64,000 nt of DNA from Paragorgia papillata (taxonomy: Eukaryota; Cnidaria; Anthozoa; Scleralcyonacea; Coralliidae): positions 408,001-472,000 of the forward strand of contig JAWNZC010000105.1 in NCBI GenBank assembly GCA_035771165.1, in the 5' to 3' direction. This document shows, piece by piece, positions 23,515 through 34,151 of the stretch. The position numbers and the translations under genes were made by a program. The notes under the pieces are model-generated. The model saw only the letters and a list, made by a program, of their open reading frames with translations, made no database searches and was not told the origin of the DNA. Each line of letters starts with the position of its first letter. The stretch's first letter is position 1.

Positions 23515-24735
23515 TAATTAAATACACTGTACACTATAACTTTATATATCGAACTCGTCTATTTAATCTTCTGAACGCTTGCTGGATAACCTGCTCCTCT
23601 GCAGAAATTTTGAATCTATTGCACCTAAATTTCAACTATGCGGATTTACGTCACACTTTAATAACATGTCAGAGATAAGCTATGGATCTAACATGCAAAT
23701 ACTCTATATTTTCTCCTCTTCTTGGTAATTTGTTCATAAAATTTTGTACGTGATCTTTGATCCTAAAAATTATTAATAAGTGTGTTATAGCTTGTATATG
23801 GGAATGAAATTCTCTTTCATGGACTAAACACGGCGTTCATAATGGGTATTGTACAACTAATTTGCTTTAGGTAGCTTATTTGACAAGCAATATAGTAAAT
23901 CTGAATTTAGTTTTAACTTTTAAGTTCCTTAATACGTCATCCATGTTGTTTTTACCTGTCATTGAACGCCATCTCCATGGTGATACTGATTTTATGTACT
24001 CTTCCGCTGAACTGGGATAACGAAAGCAGAGGCTCAGCATTATCATGGCGCTTGACAAAACATTTATCGCGCAAAGAACACGTTCGGCTTGCGGGAAGGG
24101 AAATTTTCTTTATTTGTTCATTCTACCCCGTAAATTTTGTTCAACACACGTTGAACTTTGGCTCTCCGTCTAGAACATTGAACATATTACCCCAGAAATA
24201 CACGTTTCTCTTGCAAAAGTTCACCACCACTGCAGCTGCCGTAATATTGCTTGCTTTATCTTCTTTTCTAATTGCAAATGTTTTGGGTTCTAGACAAGAG
24301 TTAAGTAGTATCACGTCCAGAGTTACTGTAGCGGCATTTTTGCAATAATCCATAAACGTTTTACGCTCCCGCGATAAGCGAATATTAATTTGCATTATTT
24401 TTAGCGATTTAAATATAAATATGATCAGGTGACCGGTTGTCATAGCAACCAAAAGTATACACAAAGTTTCGTTAACTATTACGGGACACATAAATGCATC
24501 AATGAAATTTGTAATTTATTTTCTTAATTTTTTATTGAATTTATTGGATTAATGTATCTTCTGGCATTCTGTTCAACTCGGACCCAGGCATTAATGCACC
24601 TGAGCAAGTAAATAAAATAATTAACGTTCAGAAAATATTTATAAGAGTACATGGTGTGGTTACGTACGCATAACTTACTTAAACAGACGGGATCGGAGTA
24701 ACAATTTACATTAATTTAGTATTTCAGCTGTATTC
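23515..24735. other. No gene recognised
   Basis: Open frames here have no known motifs. A third copy of the 24-bp dispersed motif lies at 24581-24604. Upstream exons or the promoter of the 14661-23510 gene might lie here, but none could be supported. Confidence 0.4.
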
Positions 24736-24739
24736 CTTT

Positions 24740-24960
24740 CCAACTTAATTAGTATTGTTGCAATGCGCTTAGGTATACTTTGGATTGTGCGGTCAATGAG
24801 GTAAACACTCAAGTTATCCAAACACCGAAAGACTCTGTCCTGAAAAGCCTGAAATGGCTCATTTGTTATACGCAAATGTATCGCTTCATCTTCTAACTGT
24901 TTTTTTACGATATGGAAAATATTTCCGATTGGATTTAAGTCAGGGGATCGCGCCGGTATT
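24740..24960 (-). pseudogene. Tc1/mariner transposase C-terminus (relic 1)
   Basis: Minus-strand frame with SPDLNPIGNIFHIVKK followed by a C-terminal helix region ending in IDRTIQSIPKRI and a stop. The motif normally reads SPDLNPIEN; the catalytic third acid (E) is G here. The N-terminal and middle DDE parts are absent. A dead fragment. Confidence 0.75.
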
Positions 24961-25239
24961 CGACGTTGAGTTCATTCAATATCTTGTAATCTGATAACGC
25001 AATTCTACTGTTTTGACAAGGGCAGTTTGTGACGGAATTAATTAGCAACTTAAACCAAAGAGTAAACGTGCACAAAATAGTGATTAACTTGTTTCGACAG
25101 AAAAATGCGACCTGAAAAGACATTCACTACAAAAATTTCTTATCCTACAGATTCGCTGTTAAAGATCAGTAAACAGTGAATTTGTTCACGAAAGCCAGTG
25201 TCACGTTTGAAATATTACATCGGAAGCCTTGTGATAAGA

Positions 25240-26487
25240 GAAATTTCAAAATGTTTTATCTTGTTTTTTCTCAGACAATCCTGGCCAAAATTATGTGGAC
25301 AGTCCACTCTAAACAAACATGACCAACCCATCATGCAGATTAATCAACCACGCAAAAAGCAACTTGGGCTTGGTGGGTAAACAAATCTTAAATAAAAAAT
25401 CTTAAGTAACAAATCAACAATAAAGTAAGATCCAGCACTGGTGCAAATCAAAGGAAGAACTCACACTGTTATTAAATGGTTCAATAATTTACAAAACAAA
25501 CAATCCCTTACATTTTTAATATTTGACATTGTTGACTTTTTTACCCCTCAATTTCGGGAAATCTACTCACTCAATCACTGGAATATTCAAGCCAATTTAT
25601 CAACATCTCAAAAGAAGATATTAATACCATAATGCATGCAAGAAAGTCCCTACTATTCGACCAAAAGAAGCTGTGGTGCAAGAAGTCCAACTCTAACATG
25701 TTTGATGTGACCATGGGCAGCTTCGACGGCGCTGACGTATGTGAGCTTGTTGGATTATTTATTCTACAAAAGCTAACGACAAGGTACAAGAACAACGACA
25801 TCGGCCTATATAGAGACGACGGCCTTGCGGTTTTTAAGAATATGGGCCCAAGAACTGTTAGAAAGCGTTAGAAAGCAATTTTTGGAAACGTTCGCCGAAA
25901 CCGGCTTAAAGATCACAGTGCAATCCAACTTGAAATCAGTTAATTATCTAGACATCACCCTCAACCTTTCCACCGGAAGATACCACCCCTATGGAAAACC
26001 CGATAACCACCCGCTGTACATCAACGCACAGTCTAACCACCCGCCATCCATCATTAAGCAAATCCCACGAGCCATAGGTAGCAGAATTTCCGAGTTATCA
26101 TTCGACGTACACGAGTTAGAAAAAGCCGCACCTCTTTACAACGATGCGCTTAAATCAAGTGGTTTTAATGAATCCATCAGCTTCACCAATAACAACACCA
26201 GACCCCGCAGAAAAAATCGGCGAAGAAACATCACTTGGTTCAATCCACCTTACAGTGCAAACGTTGAGACCAATGTAGGCAGATGCTTCCTGCAACTGAT
26301 CAACAAGCATCTCCCCACAGCAAATGTGCTACACAAGATTTTCAACAAGAACACCACCAATGTTAGTTACAGTTGCACGAGCAACATGGCTAGTATCATC
26401 AAACGCCACAACACCAAAGTCCTTAAACCCAACGACAGCCCTCGTATGAAGATTTGCAACTGCCGAAAAAGCGCAACCTGCCCATAA
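25240..26487 (+). pseudogene. Penelope-like element A, reverse transcriptase
   Basis: RT motifs: CRLINHAKSNLG-like finger region in broken frames (25280-25400), FDIVDF (25520), HARKSLLF (25633), the catalytic block LYRDDGL (about 25803), then the thumb (NYLDITLNLSTGRYHPY) and the pre-GIY-YIG linker with ITWFNPPYSANVETNVGR, ending at CNCRKSATCP. The GIY-YIG endonuclease that should follow is absent. Several frame changes occur before 25830. R-DD in place of Y-DD is typical of PLE RTs. (TA)n and hairpin PLE ends follow. Confidence 0.85.
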
Positions 26488-26561
26488 ACTTTCGAATTCT
26501 CCCAACTCACTCTCGTGTTTGCATCAGGCTATATAAACACGGGCGGCCATTTTCTATTTCT

Positions 26562-26627
<66 letters not shown>

Positions 26628-26632
<5 letters not shown>

Positions 26633-26850
26633 TATAAGTGGGCTTACCTCAAATGTATATTCGCTCTATCTTCACGGTATTGAGCACTTTTCAACATTTC
26701 GCGAACAACACTTTGTTTGTATCAATATATATATATATATATATCTTCATACAAACAAAGTGTTGTTCGCGAAATGTTGAAAAGTGCTCAATACCGTGAA
26801 GATAGAGCGAATATACATTCGAGGTAAGCCCACTTATAGTATATATATAT
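26628..26850. repeat. Long inverted repeat of PLE termini
   Basis: The left arm runs from the TA tract through AAGTGGGCTTACCTC, CGGTATTGAGCAC and TTTCGCGAACAAC. The right arm is its inverted copy with arms of about 100 bp around a central (TA)n. Inverted terminal segments are typical of PLE 5' ends. Both arms contain the GAGCAC motif found throughout this region. Confidence 0.8.
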
Positions 26851-26863
26851 ATATATATATAGT

Positions 26864-27012
26864 ATAGTTTAAGTGGGCTTACCTCAAAATGTCGAGTGCC
26901 GCAACTGTTTCACGCGGGGCGATCTTCAGTCCCCTGAGGATCGCCCCCCGCGTGAAACTGACAGTTGCGACACTCAACATTTTGAGGTAAGCCCACTTAA
27001 ACTATACTATAT
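26864..27012. repeat. Inverted repeat carrying opposed hammerhead cores
   Basis: The arms (AGTTTAAGTGGGCTTACC and its complement) meet near 26930. The right arm on the plus strand reads core CTGAGGA (26934-26940), stem II CGC/GCG, GAAA (26954-26957), stem III ACT/AGT. The left arm on the minus strand reads CTGAAGA, CGC/GCG, GAAA but with a shortened stem III. The hammerhead core allows any base at position 7, so both fit CUGANGA. Confidence 0.6.
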
Positions 27013-27096
27013 TCGCTCTACCTTTATGGTATTGAGCACTTTCCGACATTCCGTGAACAAAATCACACGTGCTCGTTTGTATATATATATATATTA

Positions 27097-27128
<32 letters not shown>

Positions 27129-28499
27129 TAATAATATTTTTGTTTTCGCCGACAAAACTAGAAACATTTATGAAACCTCGCTCAACACATACAACAATCT
27201 TTTGCATGACAATATAACAAAGACATATAAACATGGATCAGAGGACACCATAGAACAGATAGACAATGAACTAAAACACATTTCGAATAACTTGGGAATT
27301 GGCGACCGTATTGAACACATGAAAAAACGCGAAACATTTATTTCACTCAAAGACCATAAGGATAATTTCGAAAACAACCCAACATGCCGATTAATTAATC
27401 CTGCTAAAAGTGAGTCCGGAAAGCTCAGCAAAGTAATTCTTGATAAAATCAACTCTAAGTTAAGGAACATTTTGAACGTAAATCAATGGAGAAACACGCA
27501 AGAAGTAATCGAATGGTTTGGCAACATTGAAGAGAAAAGCAGACATACCTTCATTTCGTTTGACATTGTTAATTTCTACCCTTCAATTTCTGAAGACCTT
27601 CTGGACCAAGCATTATCTTGGGCCAGGAATTTGGCTATCATTACCGAAAGTGACATTTCAATAGTAAAACACGCTAGAAAATCGCTCCTTTTCAACAACG
27701 AAATAGACACCGCAATATCATCTGGTTTAACCCTCCATTTAACATAAATGTCAAAACAAACATAGGACGCAACTTTCTTAGCCTTATTGACAAGCACTTT
27801 CCACCAGGACACAAGCTTCACAAACTTTTTAACAGAAACACAGTCAAGATTAGCTATAGTTGCATGAACAACGTCAAGTCTATTATCACGAAACACAATT
27901 CACGCACAATCAGGAAAAGCAAGCCACGAAGCATAGTTACAAGCAGTTGCAATTGCAGGATTAAGGACAATTGCCCCCTACGTGGGCAATGCATGACAAA
28001 CAACATAGTATACAAGGCATCTATTTCCATAAGCAACACGAACATCACTAAACAATACATTGGCATGACAGCAAGTACATTTAAAGAGCGATATCGTAAC
28101 CATACTAAATCTTTCCGGAATAAAAAGTATTCAAATGAGACGGAACTTTCGAAATACATTTGGAATCTAAAAGAAAAAAACCAAAGTTTCGACATAACCT
28201 GGTCTATACTAAAACACTCAATTTCTTACACGTGAGGATCAAAAAGATGCAATTTATGTTTGGACGAAAAACTTTTCATCATGAAGGCAGACAAACAACT
28301 TTTACTAAACAAAAGATCAGAAATAGTTTCGACCTGTCGGCACAAAAATAGATTTCGGATCAACAACCTAAACAATCAAAGGAATGCGCGCAACGTTTCG
28401 ACGCCCACACCCACGCTCCAAAGGAATCCGCCGGACGTTTCGACGCCCACACCCACGCCCCAACCAACGCATTTAAGCAGCCTACTAACCGATATTTTT

Positions 28500-28548
28500 C
28501 AGTCACCTGATGATCCCGTTTACGGTGAAACCTCTGGTAGCGAAGACT
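28500..28548 (+). ncRNA. Hammerhead ribozyme of PLE B terminus
   Basis: Core CTGATGA at 28507-28513, stem II CCG/CGG around TTTA, GAAA at 28527-28530, stem III ACC/GGT around TCT, predicted cleavage after A28539. AGTC before the core can pair with GACT after it across an internal loop, as in type I hammerheads. An inverted pair of the same element occurs at 33858-34015. Confidence 0.75.
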
Positions 28549-28611
28549 TTAAGGTAAAACTATACTTCATACTTTGTATGTATATATATATATATATATA
28601 TATAGTTCAAT

Positions 28612-28654
28612 CTACAGACACGGTGTTTCGCTGTACAACAGCTCATCAGTGTAG
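28612..28654 (-). ncRNA. Type I hammerhead ribozyme, 277-bp unit 1
   Basis: Minus strand: stem I CTACA/TGTAG, core CTGATGA, stem II GCTGT/ACAGC with TGT loop, GAAA, stem III ACA/TGT around CCG, cleavage after the C before TGTAG. Intact core. Confidence 0.85.
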
Positions 28655-28888
28655 CTTGGAATAATCTGAATGAATTTCATCAATTACTTATACACATGCG
28701 ATCGTCGGTGACAACCGCATGTGGGACAGCATCGGTGAAGTACATTCAGATAGCGTGAAGTGCGCATGGGCCCAGAGTGCTCAAACTTCCACAAGGGTAG
28801 TGAGCGTTGCATTATCGCTAATAGGTACCCACGGCAACTTCACAGAGTGCTCAACAACACCGAAGTGAAGGAGCGTACATAGTTCAAT

Positions 28889-28934
28889 CTACAGACACGG
28901 TGTTTCGCTGTACAACAACAGCTCATCAGTGTAG
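28889..28934 (-). ncRNA. Type I hammerhead ribozyme, 277-bp unit 2
   Basis: As unit 1 but with a 3-nt insertion that enlarges the stem II loop (TGTTGT). Core intact. Confidence 0.85.
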
Positions 28935-29168
28935 CTTGGAATAATCTGAATGAATTTCATCAATTACTTATACACATGCGATCGTCGGTGACAACCGCAT
29001 GTGGGACAGCATCGGTGAAGTACATTCAGATAGCGTGAAGTGCGCATGGGCCCAGAGTGCTCAAACTTCCACAAGGGTAGTGAGCGTTGCATTATCGCTA
29101 ATAGGTACCCACGGCAACTTCACAGAGTGCTCAACAACACCGAAGTGAAGGAGCGTACATAGTTCAAT

Positions 29169-29211
29169 CTACAGACACGGTGTTTCGCTGTACAACAGCT
29201 CATCATTGTAG
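29169..29211 (-). ncRNA. Hammerhead ribozyme, 277-bp unit 3, core mutated
   Basis: Same stems, but the core reads ATGATGA, losing the invariant first C, so this copy should be inactive or weak. Confidence 0.75.
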
Positions 29212-29301
29212 CTTGGAATAATCTGAATGAATTTCATCAATTACTTATACACATGCGATCGTCGGTGACAACCGCATGTGGGACAGCATCGATGAAGTAC
29301 A

Positions 29302-29342
<41 letters not shown>

Positions 29343-29414
29343 CGCATAGCCCACCACTCTAGCAGTGGTTTGAGCACTCTGTTCCTATAATAACATATCC
29401 ATGTTCGTTCCGAG

Positions 29415-29456
29415 CTGCACTGATGAGCTGTGGTACAGCGAAACGTACGTCTGCAG
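29415..29456 (+). ncRNA. Type I hammerhead ribozyme, 188-bp unit 1
   Basis: Stem I CTGCA (29415-29419) with TGCAG (29452-29456); core CTGATGA (29420-29426); stem II GCTGT/ACAGC with loop GGT; GAAA (29440-29443); stem III ACG/CGT with a TA loop; predicted cleavage after C29451. Every conserved core base is present. Confidence 0.9.
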
Positions 29457-29602
29457 ATTGAATATATATGCTCCCACATTCCGGTGTGGTTGAGCACTCT
29501 ATGGATATAAATAGGTAACAAATAGCATTACGCATAGCCCACCACTCTAGCAGTGGTTTGAGCACTCTGTTCCTATAATAACATATCCATGTTCGTTCCG
29601 AG

Positions 29603-29644
29603 CTGCACTGATGAGCTGTGGTACAGCGAAACGTACGTCTGCAG
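29603..29644 (+). ncRNA. Type I hammerhead ribozyme, 188-bp unit 2
   Basis: Identical in core and stems to unit 1. Confidence 0.9.
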
Positions 29645-29790
29645 ATTGAATATATATGCTCCCACATTCCGGTGTGGTTGAGCACTCTATGGATATAAAT
29701 AGGTAACAAATAGCATTACGCATAGCCCACCACTCTAGCAGTGGTTTGAGCACTCTGTTCCTATAATAACATATCCATGTTCGTTCCGAG

Positions 29791-29832
29791 CTGCACTGAT
29801 GAGCTGTGGTACAGCGAAACGTACGTCTGCAG
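29791..29832 (+). ncRNA. Type I hammerhead ribozyme, 188-bp unit 3
   Basis: Identical in core and stems to unit 1. Confidence 0.9.
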
Positions 29833-29978
29833 ATTGAATATATATGCTCCCACATTCCGGTGTGGTTGAGCACTCTATGGATATAAATAGGTAACAAATA
29901 GCATTACGCATAGCCCACCACTCTAGCAGTGGTTTGAGCACTCTGTTCCTATAATAACATATCCATGTTCGTTCCGAG

Positions 29979-30020
29979 CTGCACTGATGAGCTGTGGTAC
30001 AGCGAAATGTACGTCTGCAG
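29979..30020 (+). ncRNA. Type I hammerhead ribozyme, 188-bp unit 4
   Basis: One change, C to T at 30008 after GAAA, which keeps stem III as a G-U wobble pair. Confidence 0.88.
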
Positions 30021-30166
30021 ATTGAATATATATGCTCCCACATTCCGGTGTGGTTGAGCACTCTATGGATATAAATAGGTAACAAATAGCATTACGCATA
30101 GCCCACCACTCTAGCAGTGGTTTGAGCACTCTGTTCCTATAATAACATATCCATGTTCGTTCCGAG

Positions 30167-30208
30167 CTGCACTGATGAGCTGTGGTACAGCGAAACGTAC
30201 GTCTGCAG
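30167..30208 (+). ncRNA. Type I hammerhead ribozyme, 188-bp unit 5
   Basis: Identical in core and stems to unit 1; the array ends in (TA)n just after it. Confidence 0.9.
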
Positions 30209-30215
30209 ATTGAAT

Positions 30216-30311
30216 ATATATATATATATATGCTCTATCTTTACGGTATTGAGCACTTTTAGACATTTCGCGAACAACACTTTGTTTGTTTGAATATATA
30301 TATATATATAT
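30216..30311 (+). repeat. PLE terminus fragment
   Basis: CGGTATTGAGCAC and TTTCGCGAACAACAC between two (TA)n runs, as in the arms at 26628-26850. Confidence 0.7.
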
Positions 30312-30431
30312 CCCGGACCTACTTCGCCGAGGATGACGTGTTTGGAATGTTCAAGGACGGCAGCTAAGCGACCTTTGAACTCAGTACACCAGGGCGGGTT
30401 GAGTGATATATCTGGCACTAAATCGATGTGG

Positions 30432-30680
30432 TCTACTTGTTTAAACTGCAGAAGTTTACTCCCAAATATCGACGAACCAAGACTTATATGACTTAAATAA
30501 ACTTTTTCTTATTGCCATCACTGAGACGTGGCTAAATGGAACGGTTTGCGATGACGAAATCAGCATCGCGGGATTTACTGTGCTTCGAAAAGATCGCGAA
30601 GCGCGTCGAGGTGGTGGACGTGTTGTCTATGTTCCTGATGGATTGACATTCAAGAGACGTAAAGACCTACAATCATTGTC
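30432..30680 (+). pseudogene. LINE endonuclease N-terminal fragment, cut by MITE R
   Basis: Frame pieces read NCRSLLPNIDE, ITETWLNGTV and RRGGGRVVYVPDG, an AP-type endonuclease of a CR1/L2-like LINE. It stops at AAAGACCTA where MITE R begins. The continuation of the same domain starts at 57378, right after the other R copy, and the join is in frame (KDL then EERDFEVLWLE). Confidence 0.75.
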
Positions 30681-30726
30681 AGTATTGTTGTAACAAAAGC
30701 AACATTAACATGTTTTGCATCGCTCT
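30681..30726 (+). mobile_element. MITE R, left part (interrupted by element X)
   Basis: Matches 57126-57181. TA precedes the CAATCATTG terminus. Its right part resumes at 37657 on the other side of X. Confidence 0.8.
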
Positions 30727-30840
30727 CATGGCCAGAAATTTGGGACATGCGCCTGCCTTGTGCAGCGGCTTTCAGTATGATAATTAGATACCGCACGCCT
30801 TTTACCCAGCGGCTTTCCGTATGATTATTAGCAAAACAAT

Positions 30841-31863
30841 ATGGCTGCCAGCCTGAAAAGAACTCGTACAACTACAAATGTCGATTACAGACAATTGAAC
30901 TCGTTTTCGTCTGCTATTTTGTACGACACGATGCCCAAAAGGAGAAATTCAAAGTTTTATGATGTTGAAAGGATCATCGAGCGAAGGAAAAGATCGCAAG
31001 TAATTTTTTAACTTTGGCGAAATTTACTTTATATTAATTATTATATTTTATTTATAAATAAATATATATATATATATATATTATTAAATATACATGTGTG
31101 TTCTTAGCAAATTACTGGTATTTATTACTGATGCCAGAGTATAAAGGATTCCTTCTGAAGAAGTATAAAGTTGTTTTCTTAATAATTTAATTGATTTTTG
31201 CAAGGATATGTTTAAGGTTTAATTATCTTTTTTTCAAGGCTACGAGTACCTTATCAAGTGGAAAGGATGGCCATTCCATAGCTGCTCGTGGGAGCCATCA
31301 GAAAATTTAACCCTGGCTCTTTTAAGGTATTTTTTATTTATAAGTAAATAACCTATAATTTTTTCTATCAACTTGCCACTAGTAACTAAAGATATTTGGC
31401 AAACATTAATTAAATTGCACCTATTTTATTGGTAGGAGTTATGACCAGCCACCCAAACCAGATGGGCCTAGGCTTGAAAGAGCATGCCGAGATTTCATGC
31501 ATGCGATTCAGTCAGGTCTAAAGTCAAAGTCCATTGGATCAATTTATGTCAACATGGACTTGGATGTGTGGCGATACATTACCTACAATCAAGGTATAGA
31601 ATGTGAGCACAAGGGCCACACATTATACGAGAAAAAGGACTTTGGACGCTTTGAGGGCTTGCCGGATGATTGGTTTTATACCCTCAATCTACATGGTGAA
31701 GGCATGGCAATAAATTTCCCACATTAAGGCAAAACCGATCGTTTCATGGACTCCTTCTAAGTTTGTGATAAGAAATAGAAAATTAGAAATGGCACCAAAA
31801 ATGCCTCTTGAAAAAATTACAATTGTATTTGCAAAGAGAGCTTGTAACATTGATAATGTATAG
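30841..31863 (+). CDS. Chromodomain protein of element X (probably damaged)
   Basis: Exon 1 (30841-30999) ends FYDVERIIERRKRSQ. Exon 2 (31239-31326) reads YEYLIKWKGWP then SCSWEPSENL, the aromatic-cage core of a chromodomain (Y, W, W/C-WE). Exon 3 (31436-31863) encodes a globular tail (DLDVWRYITYNQG, YEKKDFGRFEGLPDDW) shared with the Y copy. Chromodomains bind methylated histone tails, so a role in target choice or chromatin is plausible. Two problems: the exon 1 donor phase (0) does not fit exon 2 (phase 1), and a frameshift near 31722 shifts the last 45 codons (IKAKPIVSWTPSKF). Both may be mutations or sequence errors. Confidence 0.75.
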
Positions 31864-32198
31864 GTAAACATGTATTACATAAGAGAACATAAATAAATAA
31901 TTATGCACTTATCATTGTTTAGACCCAGGGTGGGGGTGTCCATCCTAGGGTTATTTAAATGTACATCTTGGCTGATGTTTTTATAAATGTGGTATATATC
32001 AAGGTGAAAAGTCCCTGTAGCTGTGATCTAGTACATTATAGATAATGTACAGCAGTGGCCATGTTAAGGTAATCCTCGGTAAGTATTGATAGTCCTAGGG
32101 TTTCTGTCTCCACCCTGGGCCTAAATATTGATGACTGCATTAATATTAACTATGTTGTCATGAAAAAATACATTACTATAGTATTTACAACAACATAA

Positions 32199-34083
32199 TT
32201 ATACTGATTGAGACTGCAAAGCTATACGATACATGTCAAGCAGTCTTGTGACATTTCTTACTCTTGTTTTGATACCCAAATCTTTTAAACGTGATCGAAG
32301 TACTTCTGGTGTAAGAGTCGCAAAGTTGTCTTCATTTTCATCAGCCTGCTCCTGATTACATAACCGAGGACGCTTGGTGCGACTTTCCCTAATCCCTGTT
32401 GACCAGTATTCATCTGCTTTCTTCTGATATTGTCTCGGTGTCCTCCGTACATCACGTAAATATCTCAGCCTCTCCTCAAGCAGCAAAACATCTTTAGCTG
32501 CATCCCACTTGTTGGATTTCTCTAAATGAATACGCCTGCAGTCGTCGTTCAGTTTTTCAACACCTACAGTAATTTGTAAAAGATAACATATAACATCTTA
32601 TATTATTTTACATCTGACAAATTGACTAAACCATGGGAAGTATTATTGATAATCCCTTGGTTTTGGGTTGAATAAGACTAAGAACAACATCAATTAATGC
32701 AAATTAATATTGGAAAAACCTATCGATACAAATATATCATAATCATGCGTCAATTTATAGAAAAACACAAATGTTGCTCACTTCCTGGAAACACCTGAAC
32801 ACGGCCATTATTACTTCTAACTTAGATGTAAAGTAAACACAGTTACCTTGCCCAGAAAAGTTTCGTATTCCTTTGTGAATCCTCATAAAGCGAGGCACAT
32901 GGTACACCATAGCGTGAATATATGGTGTAACGTTTGCTTTGCCATAGCCATTTAGAATTCCACCAAGCGACAGGAACAGTGTTACCCAAGCTGTAACCTG
33001 ACATAAAAAAAAAGAAACAATGTTGTGTCAAAGTACAATACAATGTGAATGTACAATACTAGTATGTCCTAGTATTTACCACATAGCACTGTTTTGTTCC
33101 AATGTGCCATAATTAAGAAACAAAGAATATATGGTATATTTCTGATTAATCTGGTGTGCCTTGGTGAAATAGGTATCAACATCTGCCTCTGTTAGAGCTT
33201 TCTTCTGGATGTAATCTTTGTAGATATGGTTGAAATCCTGTCAAAGCATAATTGAAATGGCCCCTCTCAGCTTCAAATGTAGGTACCTGTAATTAGCCAT
33301 TTCAGACCTTGGATCATGCTTTATTATTCAGAACATTTTTTATTTCATATATATATATATATATATATAGTAATATATTTTATTTATCTAATCAGTTTAC
33401 AGCTTGCCATTACACGGTGTTTCATGCTTTTGCAATCATCAGACATCAGAGTCGTCTGATTGCAAGCTGTAAAATTAGATAAATAAAATATATTACTCTG
33501 TTAGTTCTACAACTTTGTATTGAGCACTCTGCTTCCTAGGAAACCCCCTATGCTGTGCTATATTTATTTACGTATATATATATATATATATATGACGAAG
33601 GGCCTTCGCTCGAAACGTTAGTTTCTCTCTGACGAAGGGCCTTCGCTCGAAACGTTAGATTCCTACGTTCTCTGTTTCGGCAGTATATCTAACCTAAGTT
33701 ACTATATTTCGATTGTTGTTTCAACACTGCTTACGCAGCACGCTACTTTTATTTCACTATATATATATTATCTACCTTCAAAAGTATCGAGCACTCTGTG
33801 GTCTATTGTAAACAACTACTTTAACTATTATATATATATATATATATATAAAGTATAAAGTATAGTTTTACCTTAAAGTCTTCGCTACCAGAGGTTTCAC
33901 CCTAAACGGGATCATCAGGCGACTCCTCTTTCAGGGTCTCGACTCCTCTTTCAGACTCTCGACTTTCAGGGTGAAACCTCTGGTAGCGAAGACTTTAAGG
34001 TAAAACTATACTTTATACTTTGTATTTTGCTCTATCTATATATGGTATTGAGCACTCCCTAACATTTCGTGAACCAAAACTCA

Positions 34084-34151
<68 letters not shown>

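Larger units (their letters stand above)
27143..28664 (+). pseudogene. Penelope-like element B: RT with internal deletion and GIY-YIG domain
   Basis: The first frame (27202-27747) has FISLKDHKDNF, CRLINPAKSESG, NVNQWRNTQEV, FDIVNFYPSIS and HARKSLLFNN. It then jumps to the post-palm segment FNPPFNINVKTNIG in another frame, so the catalytic palm with its DD is deleted near 27720. The second frame (27750-28664) carries the zinc-like CNCRIKDNCPLRGQC and the GIY-YIG endonuclease: NIVYKASI, QYIGMTASTFKERYRNH, then CNLCLDEK and KCRH-like VSTCRHKN. An in-frame TGA lies at 28233-28235. The GIY-YIG domain normally nicks target DNA for priming. The element ends at a hammerhead (28507) and (TA)n. Confidence 0.9.
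28603..29305 (-). mobile_element. Retrozyme array, 277-bp units (minus sense)
   Basis: Two full units and a truncated third; hammerheads start at 28612, 28889 and 29169, giving 277 and 280 bp spacing (the latter includes a 3-nt insertion). (TA)n flanks both ends. Units contain no frame and include GAGCACTCTG twice. Tandem multimers with a hammerhead per unit are the known layout of animal retrozymes, non-autonomous elements moved as circular RNAs, presumably by another element's RT. Confidence 0.85.
29341..30215 (+). mobile_element. Retrozyme array, 188-bp units (plus sense)
   Basis: Five hammerheads at exact 188-bp steps (29415, 29603, 29791, 29979, 30167) in nearly identical units, 4.6 in all, between (TA)n tracts. 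Units hold two GAGCACTCT copies and no conserved frame. The near identity implies recent insertion or homogenisation. The ribozyme differs from the 277-bp family in stem I and stem III by paired changes, so the two families are separate lineages. Confidence 0.9.

Noticed and set aside
23962..24491. Two overlapping frames of about 120 codons
   Set aside because: No family motif, opposite strands, and composition of ordinary intergenic sequence.
29303..30129. Repeated 116-codon open frames on the minus strand
   Set aside because: They are antisense to the 188-bp ribozyme units; repetition comes from the array and there is no known domain or start context.
29341..30215. CRISPR array
   Set aside because: The whole 188-bp unit is repeated with no unique spacers, in a eukaryotic genome.
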